From Palsa-661 sp035535015 (lineage in GTDB: Bacteria > Actinomycetota > Acidimicrobiia > Acidimicrobiales > UBA8190): a DNA stretch of 64,000 nucleotides. This document shows positions 36,157 through 44,360 of this stretch, piece by piece. The stretch lies in the NCBI GenBank assembly GCA_035535015.1, contig DATLQU010000060.1, forward strand, positions 93,439-157,438, read 5' to 3'. How positions within the stretch are numbered: the first letter of the stretch is position 1; every line of letters starts with the position of its first letter. The notes beneath the pieces are model-generated. The model was not told where the DNA came from. It saw only the letters and a list, made by a program, of their open reading frames with translations, and did no database searches. The position numbers and the translations under genes are program-made.

Positions 36157-38681
36157 GCGCCGGTCCCCCTTTCGCCGGCATCAGGGCGCCGGTCGCCGGC
36201 CTCGCTCTCGCCGGCCTCGCTCTCGCCGGCCTCGCTCTCGCCGGCCTCGCTCTCGCCGACCTCGCTCTCGCCGACCTCGCTCTCGCCGGCCTCGCTCTCG
36301 CCGACCTCGGCCTCGCCGACCTCGCTCTCGCCGACCTCGGCCTCGCCGACCTCGGACCGCCGGTCAGCAGGGGCCACCGACTCGATGACCCGGAGCAGCT
36401 CGCGGACGTCGATCGGTTTGGTCAGGTAGGCAGCCACGCTGGTGGTGTCGAGCCGGGCCATCCGGTCGGGGGTGGCGTCGGCGCTGACCACGACGACGGG
36501 GATGGAGGTGGTGGCGGGGTCGGCCCGCAGCCGACCGAGGACGTCCAGGCCCGACATGTCGGGCAGATGGAGGTCGAGGAGGATGACGTCGGGCTTGTGC
36601 CAGCGGGCCAGCTCGAGGGCCACCGCGCCCATGGTGGCGGCGATCAGTTCGATCTCCTGGTGCCGGGCCAGGATCTGCTCGACCAGGGCCAGGTTGGCCA
36701 AGTTGTCCTCCACGTGGAGGACCCGGATGGCCCCGTGCAGAACCGGCATTTCCTGATCGACCGGAGCGGTGGTCTCGAATTCTCCCGGGGCCGAGGCGAG
36801 CGGCAGCAGGACGCTGAAGGTCGAGCCGACGGCCACGGTCGAGCCGACCACGATCTCCCCGCCCATCCTTTCGACCAGATGCTTCGACAGGGTCAGGCCG
36901 ACACCGGTTCCCTCGACCCCGGAGTGCTCGGCTCCCAGCCGGTCGAAGGGCTCGAAGACCCGGTCGAGATCCTCGGCTCGGATGCCGGGGCCGCTGTCGA
37001 CAACGGAGATCCTGACCCGGCGGTCGTCGGTCCGGGTCACAGCGACCACCACCGGGTCGGACCGGTGGCTGTATTTGATGGCGTTGGAGAGCAGGTTGAG
37101 AAAGACCTGAAGCAGCCGCTGCCGGTCGGCCAGGGCGTAGGTGTCGGGAAGACACGCCGAGGTGTCAACCAGAAGCCGGACCTCGCGGTGCTCGGCCAGG
37201 GGACGGGCCAGCTCCACGGCGTCACCCAGGGCGTCGAGGACGAGAACGGGCTCGACCGAGAGATCGAGGTGGCCCGCTTCGATCCGGGCGATATCCAGGA
37301 CCTCGTCGATCAGGTTCAGCAGATGCTGTCCGGCCCGGAGGATGTGGCCGACGGCCTGCTCCTGGGGAACCGTGAGATCGTCCATGTCGAGCAGCTGGGC
37401 GAAACCGAGCACGGAGTTGAGCGGCGTCCGCAGTTCGTGGCTCATCCTCGAGAGGAACTCGCTCTTGGCCCGGCTGGCCCGCTCGGCCACCCCGACGGCG
37501 GTGAGCAGTTCGGCTTCGAAGACGAGATCCTCGGTGATGTCCCGGGACATGACGAGCGCCCCGACGGCTCGGCCGTCCTCCCCCACGATGGACTGGCCCC
37601 GGGAATCCAGGGTCACCCAGTGGCCGTCGGCGTGCCGGGCCCGGAAGCGGAGGTCGAGCCGGGTGCTCTCGAGGGTGAGCAACCGGGCGTACTCCCGGTA
37701 GATGGTGGGGATGTCGTCAGGATGGACGAGCGCCTCGAGGTCGTCCTGGACGGGATGGTCGACGCCATAACCGAGGATCCGTTCCGACGCCTGGCTGACT
37801 TCGCGTATCCGACCGGTGTGATCGAGGATGGTCACGATGTCCGGGGACGCCTGGACGATCGTCTCGAGCAGCCGCTCCCGTTCGGCCAGGGCAGCCTCCG
37901 CCCGAGTCCGGTCGGTCACGTCGGTGGCGATGCCGGCCATCCCGACCACCCGTCCGCCGCGGTCACGCAAGGAGAAGCGGACGGTCATCATGGTGTGCGG
38001 TCCGTCGTCCAAGAGGACCACGTCGTCGCGCGTCAGGCTCTCGGCGCCGAGCAGATCGTCGGACTCGTCGAGAGAGGCCTCGGGCCAGATGTCCGTCGCC
38101 GTCCGGCCGAGCACATCGTCGCGTTTCAAGCCGAGCGGCCCGAGGAAGGCGTCGTTCACCAGGACATAGCGGCCCCCGAGGTCCTTCACGAAGATGGCCG
38201 ACGAGGAATGGTCGATGATGGCCTGCAAACGGCCCCGCTCCGACCGGAGAGCCGCCCGACTCAGATACCGGTCGGTGACGTCACGGCCCGCCCCGTGGCC
38301 GATTCCCCCGCCGGCCGGCCGTTCGACGGTCCACTCGAGCCAGCGCCAGGTGCCATCGCTGTGGCGCCACCGGCTCGCGGCGCCGTCAGAAGCAAAGCCC
38401 GCGGACCGCGGGCAGAACAGGTCGCCCACCGCCTCTTGGTCGTCGGGATGGACCAGCTCGTCCAGAGTCCGGCCCGGCAGCTCCCCGGCACCGGCGCCGA
38501 GGGCGGCCTCCACGGCGGCGTTGCTCCAGAGCAGCCGGCCGTCGGAATCGAGGTCGACGAAGAGCTCTCCGGGCAGCGCCAGGAAATGGCCGACGTCCTC
38601 GTCGGTCAACTCCCCTGACGGGGCTCCCTGTGACTGTGCTCCCTGGCCCAACCGAGTCGTCCTCGCCTCGCGGCGCGCCAC
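36153..38681 (-). CDS. PAS multi-sensor hybrid histidine kinase with receiver and repeat tail (copy 2)
   Basis: 842 residues from GTG 38681. This start was chosen for GGGGGAGG just upstream and the promoter element at 38697-38724; the frame extends further but looks non-coding. Three PAS domains are followed by HisKA with His near 413 (SRMSHELRTPLNSVLGFAQLL). HATPase motifs are NLLSNAIKYS, DSGPGIRAEDLDRVF and GVEGTGVGLTLS. The receiver has its Asp near 703 (ILLDLHLPDMSG) and YLTKPID. After the receiver a strongly acidic tail of repeated ESEAG/ESEVG pentapeptides (about 55 residues) runs nearly to the C-terminus. The kinase pair is translated in one message. The receivers may signal to diguanylate cyclases or other regulators elsewhere. 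Confidence 0.92.
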   Translation of the reverse strand: MARREARTTRLGQGAQSQGAPSGELTDEDVGHFLALPGELFVDLDSDGRLLWSNAAVEAALGAGAGELPGRTLDELVHPDDQEAVGDLFCPRSAGFASDGAASRWRHSDGTWRWLEWTVERPAGGGIGHGAGRDVTDRYLSRAALRSERGRLQAIIDHSSSAIFVKDLGGRYVLVNDAFLGPLGLKRDDVLGRTATDIWPEASLDESDDLLGAESLTRDDVVLLDDGPHTMMTVRFSLRDRGGRVVGMAGIATDVTDRTRAEAALAERERLLETIVQASPDIVTILDHTGRIREVSQASERILGYGVDHPVQDDLEALVHPDDIPTIYREYARLLTLESTRLDLRFRARHADGHWVTLDSRGQSIVGEDGRAVGALVMSRDITEDLVFEAELLTAVGVAERASRAKSEFLSRMSHELRTPLNSVLGFAQLLDMDDLTVPQEQAVGHILRAGQHLLNLIDEVLDIARIEAGHLDLSVEPVLVLDALGDAVELARPLAEHREVRLLVDTSACLPDTYALADRQRLLQVFLNLLSNAIKYSHRSDPVVVAVTRTDDRRVRISVVDSGPGIRAEDLDRVFEPFDRLGAEHSGVEGTGVGLTLSKHLVERMGGEIVVGSTVAVGSTFSVLLPLASAPGEFETTAPVDQEMPVLHGAIRVLHVEDNLANLALVEQILARHQEIELIAATMGAVALELARWHKPDVILLDLHLPDMSGLDVLGRLRADPATTSIPVVVVSADATPDRMARLDTTSVAAYLTKPIDVRELLRVIESVAPADRRSEVGEAEVGESEVGEAEVGESEAGESEVGESEVGESEAGESEAGESEAGESEAGDRRPDAGERGTGA
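36195..36359. repeat. 15 bp minisatellite, 11 units, at the 3' end of the kinase gene
   Basis: Eleven contiguous 15 bp units (GCCGGCCTCGCTCTC and variants with GAC or GGC at positions 4-6 or 10-12). They start at 36195 and recur every 15 bp to 36345-36359, where the last is diverged. They are in frame and encode ESEAG, ESEVG or EAEVG. Confidence 0.97.
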
Positions 38682-38696
38682 CGGGCGCCTCCCCCG

Positions 38697-38724
38697 GTAT
38701 CGGCATTTGTTGGGTCGGTGTTGA
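38697..38724 (-). promoter_or_regulatory. Flagellar/WhiG-sigma-like promoter for the PAS-kinase pair
   Basis: On the minus strand: TCAA (38724-38721), 16 bp spacer, GCCGATAC (38704-38697), which matches seven of eight bases of the class -10 GCCGATAA. The predicted start of transcription lies about 8-10 bp before GTG 38681. Confidence 0.55.
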
Positions 38725-38772
38725 GTCGAGCAGCACGGAAAGTGGCGAATCTGGTTCCCGGTGGCCCGGGGT

Positions 38773-39522
38773 TCAGTCCTCGGCCAGGCCGAGCCGGCGG
38801 GCATCGGCCCGGACCTGTTCGATCGCCTCGGGGGAGTCGGAGTTCTCGGCCACCATCTGCATGAACCGCTGGGGCACCATCTCGATGAAGATCCCCTCGG
38901 CCTCGGCCGTGAGGTCGTCGCCGTGGTGGATGGTCCCGGAGGTGAAGATCTTGCGTCCCTCCCGGCGGAGGAACTTGGCCTCGAGCCGGAGAGCCGAGAG
39001 CAGCGGGGTGGGCTTGCGGTAGCGGATGGTCAGGGTGCCGGTCATCCCCGGATTGCCGGAGAGGATGTTGGCCGCCCCGAGCATCTCGTCGAAGACCATG
39101 GCGATCACCCCGCCGTGGACACAGGTCGGTGGTCCCTCGTATTGGTAATCGAACCAGGCCTCGCCGTAAAGGACGCCGTCCACCGCCCGGACCACCACCG
39201 GCGGGGCCACCGGGTTGGCGAAACCGATGACCGGGCTGGAGGGGAAGAATTCCTGAGCCTGACCGACGGGATCGGGCTGGGCGCGCGGGCGCCGTCCGGG
39301 CCCGGCGGCCGCTTCCATGGCGTCGGCGGCGGCGGCCACGGCCGCCGCCGCCGCCAGCAGCGCGCCCTGATCGAGGGGCTGGCCGACCATGGCCGAGGTC
39401 ACCCGGCGGACGGCGCTGGCCAGGGCGAAGCGGACGTCGTCACTGTCGTGGCCGGCCGGGGCGGTCAGCTCACCGCCCGAGATCCCGAAGTCGGAGACCC
39501 CGGGCCCGCCCTCGGGGGTCAT
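38773..39522 (-). CDS. PaaI-like hotdog thioesterase
   Basis: 249 residues from ATG 39522, which overlaps the hydratase stop (ATGA). The hotdog core lies in the second half: PPTCVHGGVIAMVFDEMLG (HGG with catalytic-type Asp/Glu), GTLTIRYRKPTPLLSALRLEAKF, and GIFIEMVPQRF. The N-terminal ~100 residues are Ala-rich helices not needed for the fold. It probably hydrolyses acyl-CoA released during beta-oxidation. It is third in the thiolase-hydratase-thioesterase operon under the KstR-type site. Confidence 0.85.
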   Translation of the reverse strand: MTPEGGPGVSDFGISGGELTAPAGHDSDDVRFALASAVRRVTSAMVGQPLDQGALLAAAAAVAAAADAMEAAAGPGRRPRAQPDPVGQAQEFFPSSPVIGFANPVAPPVVVRAVDGVLYGEAWFDYQYEGPPTCVHGGVIAMVFDEMLGAANILSGNPGMTGTLTIRYRKPTPLLSALRLEAKFLRREGRKIFTSGTIHHGDDLTAEAEGIFIEMVPQRFMQMVAENSDSPEAIEQVRADARRLGLAED

Positions 39523-40319
39523 TTCCGCCGGTAGACGGGCGGGCGTTTTTCGGCGAAGGCCTTCTGGCCTTCGGCCGCGTCCTCGGTGCCGAAGATGGGC
39601 CAACCGATGTCGAGCTCCACCTTTAGGCCCTCGATCTCCGAGAGGCCCTCTGTCTGGCGGACCGAGCGGAGGATGGCTTCGACGGCCAGGGGGCCGTTGG
39701 CCCCGATGACCTCGGCGATCTTGAGCGCCTCGGCCAGGGCCTCGCCGTCGGGGACGACCCGGCCGATCAGGCCGATCCGCAAGGCCTCTTCGGCCGAGAC
39801 CTCCCGGGCCGTGAGCAGCAGGTCCATGGCCACGGTGTAGGGGATCTGCCGGCGCAGCCGGACGGTGGAGCCGCCCAAGGGGAAGAGTCCCCGCCGGGCC
39901 TCGAAGACGCCGAACTTGGCCGATGCCCCGGCCACCCGGATGTCGGTGGCCTGCAGGATCTCGGTCCCCCCGGCCACGGCCCAGCCCTCGACGGCGGCGA
40001 TCAAGGGCTTGCGCAATTGGTAGTGGCGGAGCAGGGCCTTCCAGTGCAGATCGGGATCGGCCTCCCGGCGATGGGCGTACTTCTCCGCCTCCGGCGACGA
40101 GATCGACTTCAGGTCCATGCCCGAGCAGAAGGTGCCGCCGGCGCCGGTGAGGATGGCACAGCGGATGTCGTCGTTGGCGTCGATCTCCGTCCAGGCGTCG
40201 ACCATGCCGACCAGCATGGCCATGGAGAGGGCGTTCTTCGCCTCGGGCCGGTTCATGGTGACGATGGCCGTCGTCCCCTTGACCTCGAAGGTCAGGTTCT
40301 CGGTGCCGATCTCGGGCAT
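39519..40319 (-). CDS. Enoyl-CoA hydratase (crotonase family)
   Basis: 266 residues from ATG 40319 with GGAG upstream; the open frame before it is not conserved-looking. It carries the crotonase features TIVTMNRPEAKNALS-type start (AIVTMNRPEAKNAL), ILTGAGGTFCSGMDLKSI, LIAAVEGWAVAGGTEILQATD, and the region ARRGLFPLGGSTVRLRRQI, where the hydratase acid positions differ from the classical pair. It hydrates or isomerises an enoyl-CoA in beta-oxidation. It lies 29 bp after the thiolase gene and is coupled to the thioesterase. Confidence 0.88.
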   Translation of the reverse strand: MPEIGTENLTFEVKGTTAIVTMNRPEAKNALSMAMLVGMVDAWTEIDANDDIRCAILTGAGGTFCSGMDLKSISSPEAEKYAHRREADPDLHWKALLRHYQLRKPLIAAVEGWAVAGGTEILQATDIRVAGASAKFGVFEARRGLFPLGGSTVRLRRQIPYTVAMDLLLTAREVSAEEALRIGLIGRVVPDGEALAEALKIAEVIGANGPLAVEAILRSVRQTEGLSEIEGLKVELDIGWPIFGTEDAAEGQKAFAEKRPPVYRRK

Positions 40320-40348
40320 GAGGTTCTCCGCTCCCCCGTGGCCCGGGC

Positions 40349-41509
40349 TCAGAGCCGCTCGATGATGCTGCCGGTGGCGAGCGCCCCGCCGCAGCACATG
40401 GCGACCAGGGCGAACTGGCCGTCGCGGCGCTCGAGCTCGTGCAGGGCGGTGGTGATCAGCCGGCTGCCGGTCGAGCCCACTGGATGGCCGATGGCGATGG
40501 CGCCGCCGTTGACGTTCACCTTCTCGGGGTCGGCCTCGTGGACCTTGGCCCAGGAGCAGACGACGGAGGCGAAGGCCTCGTTGACTTCGAAGATGTCGAT
40601 GTCGCCCATAGTCATGCCCGCTTTGGCCAGAACCTTGGTGGTGGAGGCGATGGGACCGTCGAGGTGGTAGTAGGGGTCGGAACCGATCAGCACCTGGGCC
40701 ACGATCCGGGCCCGGGGCCGCAGCCCATGGGCTCGGGCCTTCTCTTCGGACATCCAGAGGACCGCGGCGGCACCGTCGGAGATCTGGGAGGAGTTGCCGG
40801 CCGTGTGGATGCCGTCGGGGATGACCGGCTTCAACTTGGCCAGGCCCTCGGCGGTGGTCTCGCGCAGTCCCTGGTCGGTGGTGATGAGCTGCTTCTCGCC
40901 GGTGGGGCCGTCGGGGCCGACGACCGGGGCCTCGATGGAGAAGACCTCCCGCTCGAAGCGGCCCTCGGCCCAGGCCCGCGCCGCGTTGCGCTGGGAGCGG
41001 AGGCCGAGTTCGTCCACGTCTTCCCGGGAGATCCCGTACTTCTGGGCGATCCGCTCGGCCGCCCCGAACTGGTCGGGCATGTCCCAGGGGAAGTCGTCGG
41101 GCCGGGACTTGCCCGGACCGTTGAAGGCGTTGGCCCCGAGGCCCACCCGGGACATGGCCTCGATGCCGCAGGCGATACCGACGTCGATGGCGTCGGCGGC
41201 GATCAGGCCGGCGACGAAGTGGTTAGCCTGCTGGGCCGAGCCGCACTGGCAGTCGACGGTGGTGGCGGCCACCTCGTAGGGCAGGCCCTCGGAGAGCCAG
41301 GCCGTCCGGGTGACGTTGGAGGCCTGCTCGCCGGCCTGGGTGACACATCCCCCGACGACCTGCTCGACTTCGGAGGGCTCGATGCCGGCCCGCTTGACCA
41401 GCTCGACCTGGGCCGAGCCCAGCAACTGGGCGGCGTGGAAGCCGGAGAGCCAGCCGTTCTTCTTGCCGATCGGGGTCCGGACCGCTTCGATGATCACCGG
41501 TTGTGCCAC
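40349..41509 (-). CDS. Acetyl-CoA acyltransferase (thiolase)
   Basis: 386 residues. The nucleophilic Cys is in VDCQCGSAQQA (Cys89), the second active-site motif is NVNGGAIAIGHPVGSTGSR (His), and the third is ALVAMCCGGALATG (Cys). It is a degradative-type thiolase that cleaves beta-ketoacyl-CoA in the last step of beta-oxidation. A perfect KstR-type palindrome lies 35 bp upstream, as for fadA5 in mycobacteria, which favours a steroid side-chain or related substrate. It heads the thiolase-hydratase-thioesterase operon. Confidence 0.9.
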   Translation of the reverse strand: MAQPVIIEAVRTPIGKKNGWLSGFHAAQLLGSAQVELVKRAGIEPSEVEQVVGGCVTQAGEQASNVTRTAWLSEGLPYEVAATTVDCQCGSAQQANHFVAGLIAADAIDVGIACGIEAMSRVGLGANAFNGPGKSRPDDFPWDMPDQFGAAERIAQKYGISREDVDELGLRSQRNAARAWAEGRFEREVFSIEAPVVGPDGPTGEKQLITTDQGLRETTAEGLAKLKPVIPDGIHTAGNSSQISDGAAAVLWMSEEKARAHGLRPRARIVAQVLIGSDPYYHLDGPIASTTKVLAKAGMTMGDIDIFEVNEAFASVVCSWAKVHEADPEKVNVNGGAIAIGHPVGSTGSRLITTALHELERRDGQFALVAMCCGGALATGSIIERL

Positions 41510-41543
41510 GTGAATTACCTCCCAGAGAAGTCGGCCAGGAGTA

Positions 41544-41557
41544 TAGAACCGGTTCTA
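41544..41557. promoter_or_regulatory. KstR-type operator upstream of the thiolase operon
   Basis: TAGAACCGGTTCTA is a perfect 14 bp palindrome and an exact match to TNNAACNNGTTNNA, the KstR consensus. It is 34 bp before the thiolase ATG and overlaps the stop codon of the hydrolase gene upstream. Confidence 0.75.
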
Positions 41558-42463
41558 GTGACCTGTCCCCAGGCCGGCCAGGACGGCGTCGGCGAAGCGG
41601 CGGGGGGATTCGAGCATCGGGAAGTGGCCCACCCGGTCGAGCACGGTGACCGCGGCGTCGGGTCGGGCCTGGCGCAGCCGGGCCGTCATGGCCAGAAGGG
41701 CGATGGGGTCGTCGGCCCCCCAGACGACGGCCAGCGGTGAGGGATGGGACTCGATGGCCCCGGTGTAGCGGGCCTGGCTGCGGCGGCGCTCCTCGATGTA
41801 ACGGATCGTCCGGGGCAGCAGCCGGGCGCCGCCCTGGTGGGAGATCAGCTCCCAGGCGGCGTCGAGCTCGGCCTCGTCAAGGTGGCTGTCCGGGCTGAGG
41901 GTGGCGGCCAGGCCGGCCTTGGTGGCGGCGCCATCGGCACCGGTGCCCTCGGCCAGGATGGCGTCGGGCAGAGAGAGGAGGAGCTCCTGGCCCGTCGAGA
42001 GCCGGGCCATCTCGATGTAGATGGAGCCGTTGCTGAGCAGCCTCCGGCTGATGTCCACCGGCCAGGAGCCCTCGGCCTGCCGGGCCAGCAGCTCACCGCC
42101 GACGGTGTCGCCCATGTCGTGGCTGAGCAGAGCGAACCGGGTGAGGCCGGTCTCGGCCACGAAGGCCTCCACCAGATCGGCCTGCAGGTTCATGGTGTAG
42201 CCGATGTCCGGCTTGGCCGAGAGGCCGTAGCCGAGCATGTCGAGCAGAAGGACCCGGCGGTCGGCGGCCAGGGCGGGCAGGATCAGCCGGAAGTCGAAGG
42301 AGGAGGTGGGAAAGCCGTGGAGGACCAGAAGGGGCTCGTGCTCCTCGGCGCCGGCGGCAGCGACGTCCATGGTGAAGATCCGGTGGCCGAGCAGGTTCCG
42401 GTAGAGGCCGCGCTCCTCCCAGTCCGCCACCGCATCCGACCGCCAGGACCGCGTCGCTGTCAC
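41555..42463 (-). CDS. Alpha/beta hydrolase (haloalkane dehalogenase/epoxide-hydrolase-like)
   Basis: 302 residues. The oxyanion region is HGFPTSSFDF, the nucleophile elbow is LLSHDMGDTVGG with Asp as nucleophile, and the C-terminal His lies in VGHFPMLESP. An acidic residue lies after VWGADDPIALL. An Asp nucleophile suits dehalogenases and epoxide hydrolases rather than esterases. The substrate is unknown. The gene precedes the thiolase operon on the same strand but is separated from it by the KstR-type site. Confidence 0.82.
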   Translation of the reverse strand: MTATRSWRSDAVADWEERGLYRNLLGHRIFTMDVAAAGAEEHEPLLVLHGFPTSSFDFRLILPALAADRRVLLLDMLGYGLSAKPDIGYTMNLQADLVEAFVAETGLTRFALLSHDMGDTVGGELLARQAEGSWPVDISRRLLSNGSIYIEMARLSTGQELLLSLPDAILAEGTGADGAATKAGLAATLSPDSHLDEAELDAAWELISHQGGARLLPRTIRYIEERRRSQARYTGAIESHPSPLAVVWGADDPIALLAMTARLRQARPDAAVTVLDRVGHFPMLESPRRFADAVLAGLGTGH

Positions 42464-42496
42464 CGTCTCTCTTCTCTTGCTGTCACTGCTATTACG

Positions 42497-43070
42497 TCAG
42501 GGCTCTTGCCGCCAGGGCGTCGGGGGTCGGCTGACGGATTCGATGAGGAAGACGGAGCCGACCAGTTGATGGTAATGGAGGGTGGAACCGTCGGCGCTGA
42601 GCGAACGGGCTTCGGCGAAGCCGGTGATACCGGCCAGCGGTTGGACGTGGCCGAAGGTTTGGCCCGGGTGAAGAAGAGTTCGAGGCCGGCGCTCGAGATC
42701 GAGGGGCATAGGTGAGGAGGCCGTCTTGTCGACCGGCCGCAGGATCCGGGCCGAATGGGGGTGGGGGGCGAAGGAGCCGGCGGAGAAAGGGCCGGCGCGG
42801 ACGATGGCCGGGCTGGAGGAGTGACTGCGGGTGGAGACGAAGGAGAAGGTGCCGACGTCGTCCATGGTCGGGGTGGCCGACAGCGCCGAAGGGTTGTTCG
42901 TTTCCTCGATCGGACCCTGGTAGACGAACTTTTGGGTGGGGACGCGCGTCGCGTACTGCAGGGCGGCGATGTCAGGTGACTGGGTTGGAGCGGTCGAAGA
43001 ACAGGGTCCGACCGTCCCGATGGACGCTGGGCCGGGCCACGGCCGAACTGGAGGTCAGGAATTTCTTACA
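42497..43070 (-). pseudogene. Frameshifted PD40/WD40-like beta-propeller fragment
   Basis: Minus-strand codons have the strong G/C third-position bias of real genes, but in two successive frames. The first piece (SVHRDGRTLFFDRSNPVT) stops at TGA near 42978. The second continues one base over as DIAALQYATRVPTQKFVYQG...SATPTMDDVGTFSFVSTRS...SADGSTLHYHQ, ending at 42497. Dropping one T would join them as NPVTDIAALQYATR. SADGxTL and PTxxDVGTFSFVS phrases resemble PD40 propeller blades. There is no signal peptide or plausible start, so the N-terminus is probably missing too. It lies directly after the glycosyltransferase gene. Confidence 0.55.
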
Positions 43071-43072
43071 GG

Positions 43073-44347
43073 TCAACGGACGAGGCGGCGCCAGCCTGCG
43101 TCGACGGCCACCGCGGCCAGCACCACCAGCGACAGCTCGAACGGGGCCCGGAAGCGGACGATGCCGTAGTCGACGGCAGCCACCAGGGTGAGGACGCCGG
43201 CCGGGACGAGCAACGGCCACTGCCATCGCTGGCGGCGCCGGAGGACGACGACCCCGACCAGCGCCACCGGAAGCAGGGCGTAATAGATGACCAGACCGGC
43301 GATGGAGGCAGCGACGGGCCGGCCTTCGTTGACATCGAGCCGGGCCATCTGCACGGGAGCGTAGAGGTCCCAGAGCCGGGCCACCCGGACGGCGGCCACC
43401 AGCGGCAGGCGAGACTCGTGCTTCGTGATGTAGTGCTCGGCCGCGTGCAACTGCCGCGACGAGGTCACCGACTGGTCGGATCCCGGCACGATGCCATGAC
43501 GCGAACAGGGCAGGCTCCACAGACCGATGCCCGGGCCGAAGTAGGTGGTCGGGCAGTTGGCCCCGAGAAGAACGGGGCCGTCGCCGGTGGAGATATAGGT
43601 GGCGTCGTGGAAGGTGGCCAGATTGCGTCCCAGCCACGGTCCCACGGTGAGAAGGGCGGCGGCCACGGCCAGGGCGGCCAGGGCCAGACGGACCGGGAGA
43701 CGGACAGGACGGCAGGCCAGGGCGGCGGGAACGAGCAGGAACGGCACCAGCAGGACCAGCTCGGCCCGGACGAGGATCTCCACCCCGCAGGCGACACCGG
43801 CCAGGGCGGCGTTGGCCCATGTGGGAGCGCAGAGCAGTCGGTAGACGGCCAGGAGGATGACGGCCATGACCAACATGGACAGGGTCTCCGACATGACGAT
43901 GCCGTTCGGGATCCAGAAGTTGGGGTAGACGGCGGCCAGGCCGGCGGCCACGATCCCCACCCGCGCTCCGGCGATCCGGCGGCCGAGCAGGCCGACCAGG
44001 AAGACGACCACCGTGCCCAGGGCGGCCATGGTCAGCCGTTGGGGCAGAGCATCGGCTGGGACCCCGAAGAGATACGACACCGGGGTGAGGACCAGGGCGG
44101 TCAGCGGAGGGTGGGCGGCGTCGGGGCCGACGGCGAAAGGAGGAGCCTCGAAAAAGTGGCCCAGAGAGATCAGGTAGGACTGGAGGGAGTAGTAGAGGGC
44201 GTCGTAGGTGTGGCCGTTCTCGTGTCGGGTGACGACCAGGACGTAGGCCAACCGGATGCCGAGGGCAGCCAGGCAGACGGCGGCCAGCAGGATCCGGAAA
44301 CGTCGGCCGACGGTGGCATCATCGGACACGTCGATGGCCGGGTCCAC
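43073..44347 (-). CDS. Polytopic membrane glycosyltransferase (ArnT/GT39-like)
   Basis: 424 residues from GTG 44347, just 13 bp after the epoxide hydrolase stop; the frame upstream is inside that gene and not used. The N-terminal helix is followed by the luminal loop DALYYSLQSYLISLGHFFE and DAAHPPLTALVLTPVSYLFG, typical of lipid-linked-sugar glycosyltransferases. About ten further helices follow, and a soluble loop contains LGANCPTTYFGPGIGLWSLPC. It probably transfers a sugar from a polyprenyl phosphate outside the membrane. Acceptor unknown. Confidence 0.8.
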   Translation of the reverse strand: MDPAIDVSDDATVGRRFRILLAAVCLAALGIRLAYVLVVTRHENGHTYDALYYSLQSYLISLGHFFEAPPFAVGPDAAHPPLTALVLTPVSYLFGVPADALPQRLTMAALGTVVVFLVGLLGRRIAGARVGIVAAGLAAVYPNFWIPNGIVMSETLSMLVMAVILLAVYRLLCAPTWANAALAGVACGVEILVRAELVLLVPFLLVPAALACRPVRLPVRLALAALAVAAALLTVGPWLGRNLATFHDATYISTGDGPVLLGANCPTTYFGPGIGLWSLPCSRHGIVPGSDQSVTSSRQLHAAEHYITKHESRLPLVAAVRVARLWDLYAPVQMARLDVNEGRPVAASIAGLVIYYALLPVALVGVVVLRRRQRWQWPLLVPAGVLTLVAAVDYGIVRFRAPFELSLVVLAAVAVDAGWRRLVR

Positions 44348-44360
44348 GACGGTCCCCGGG

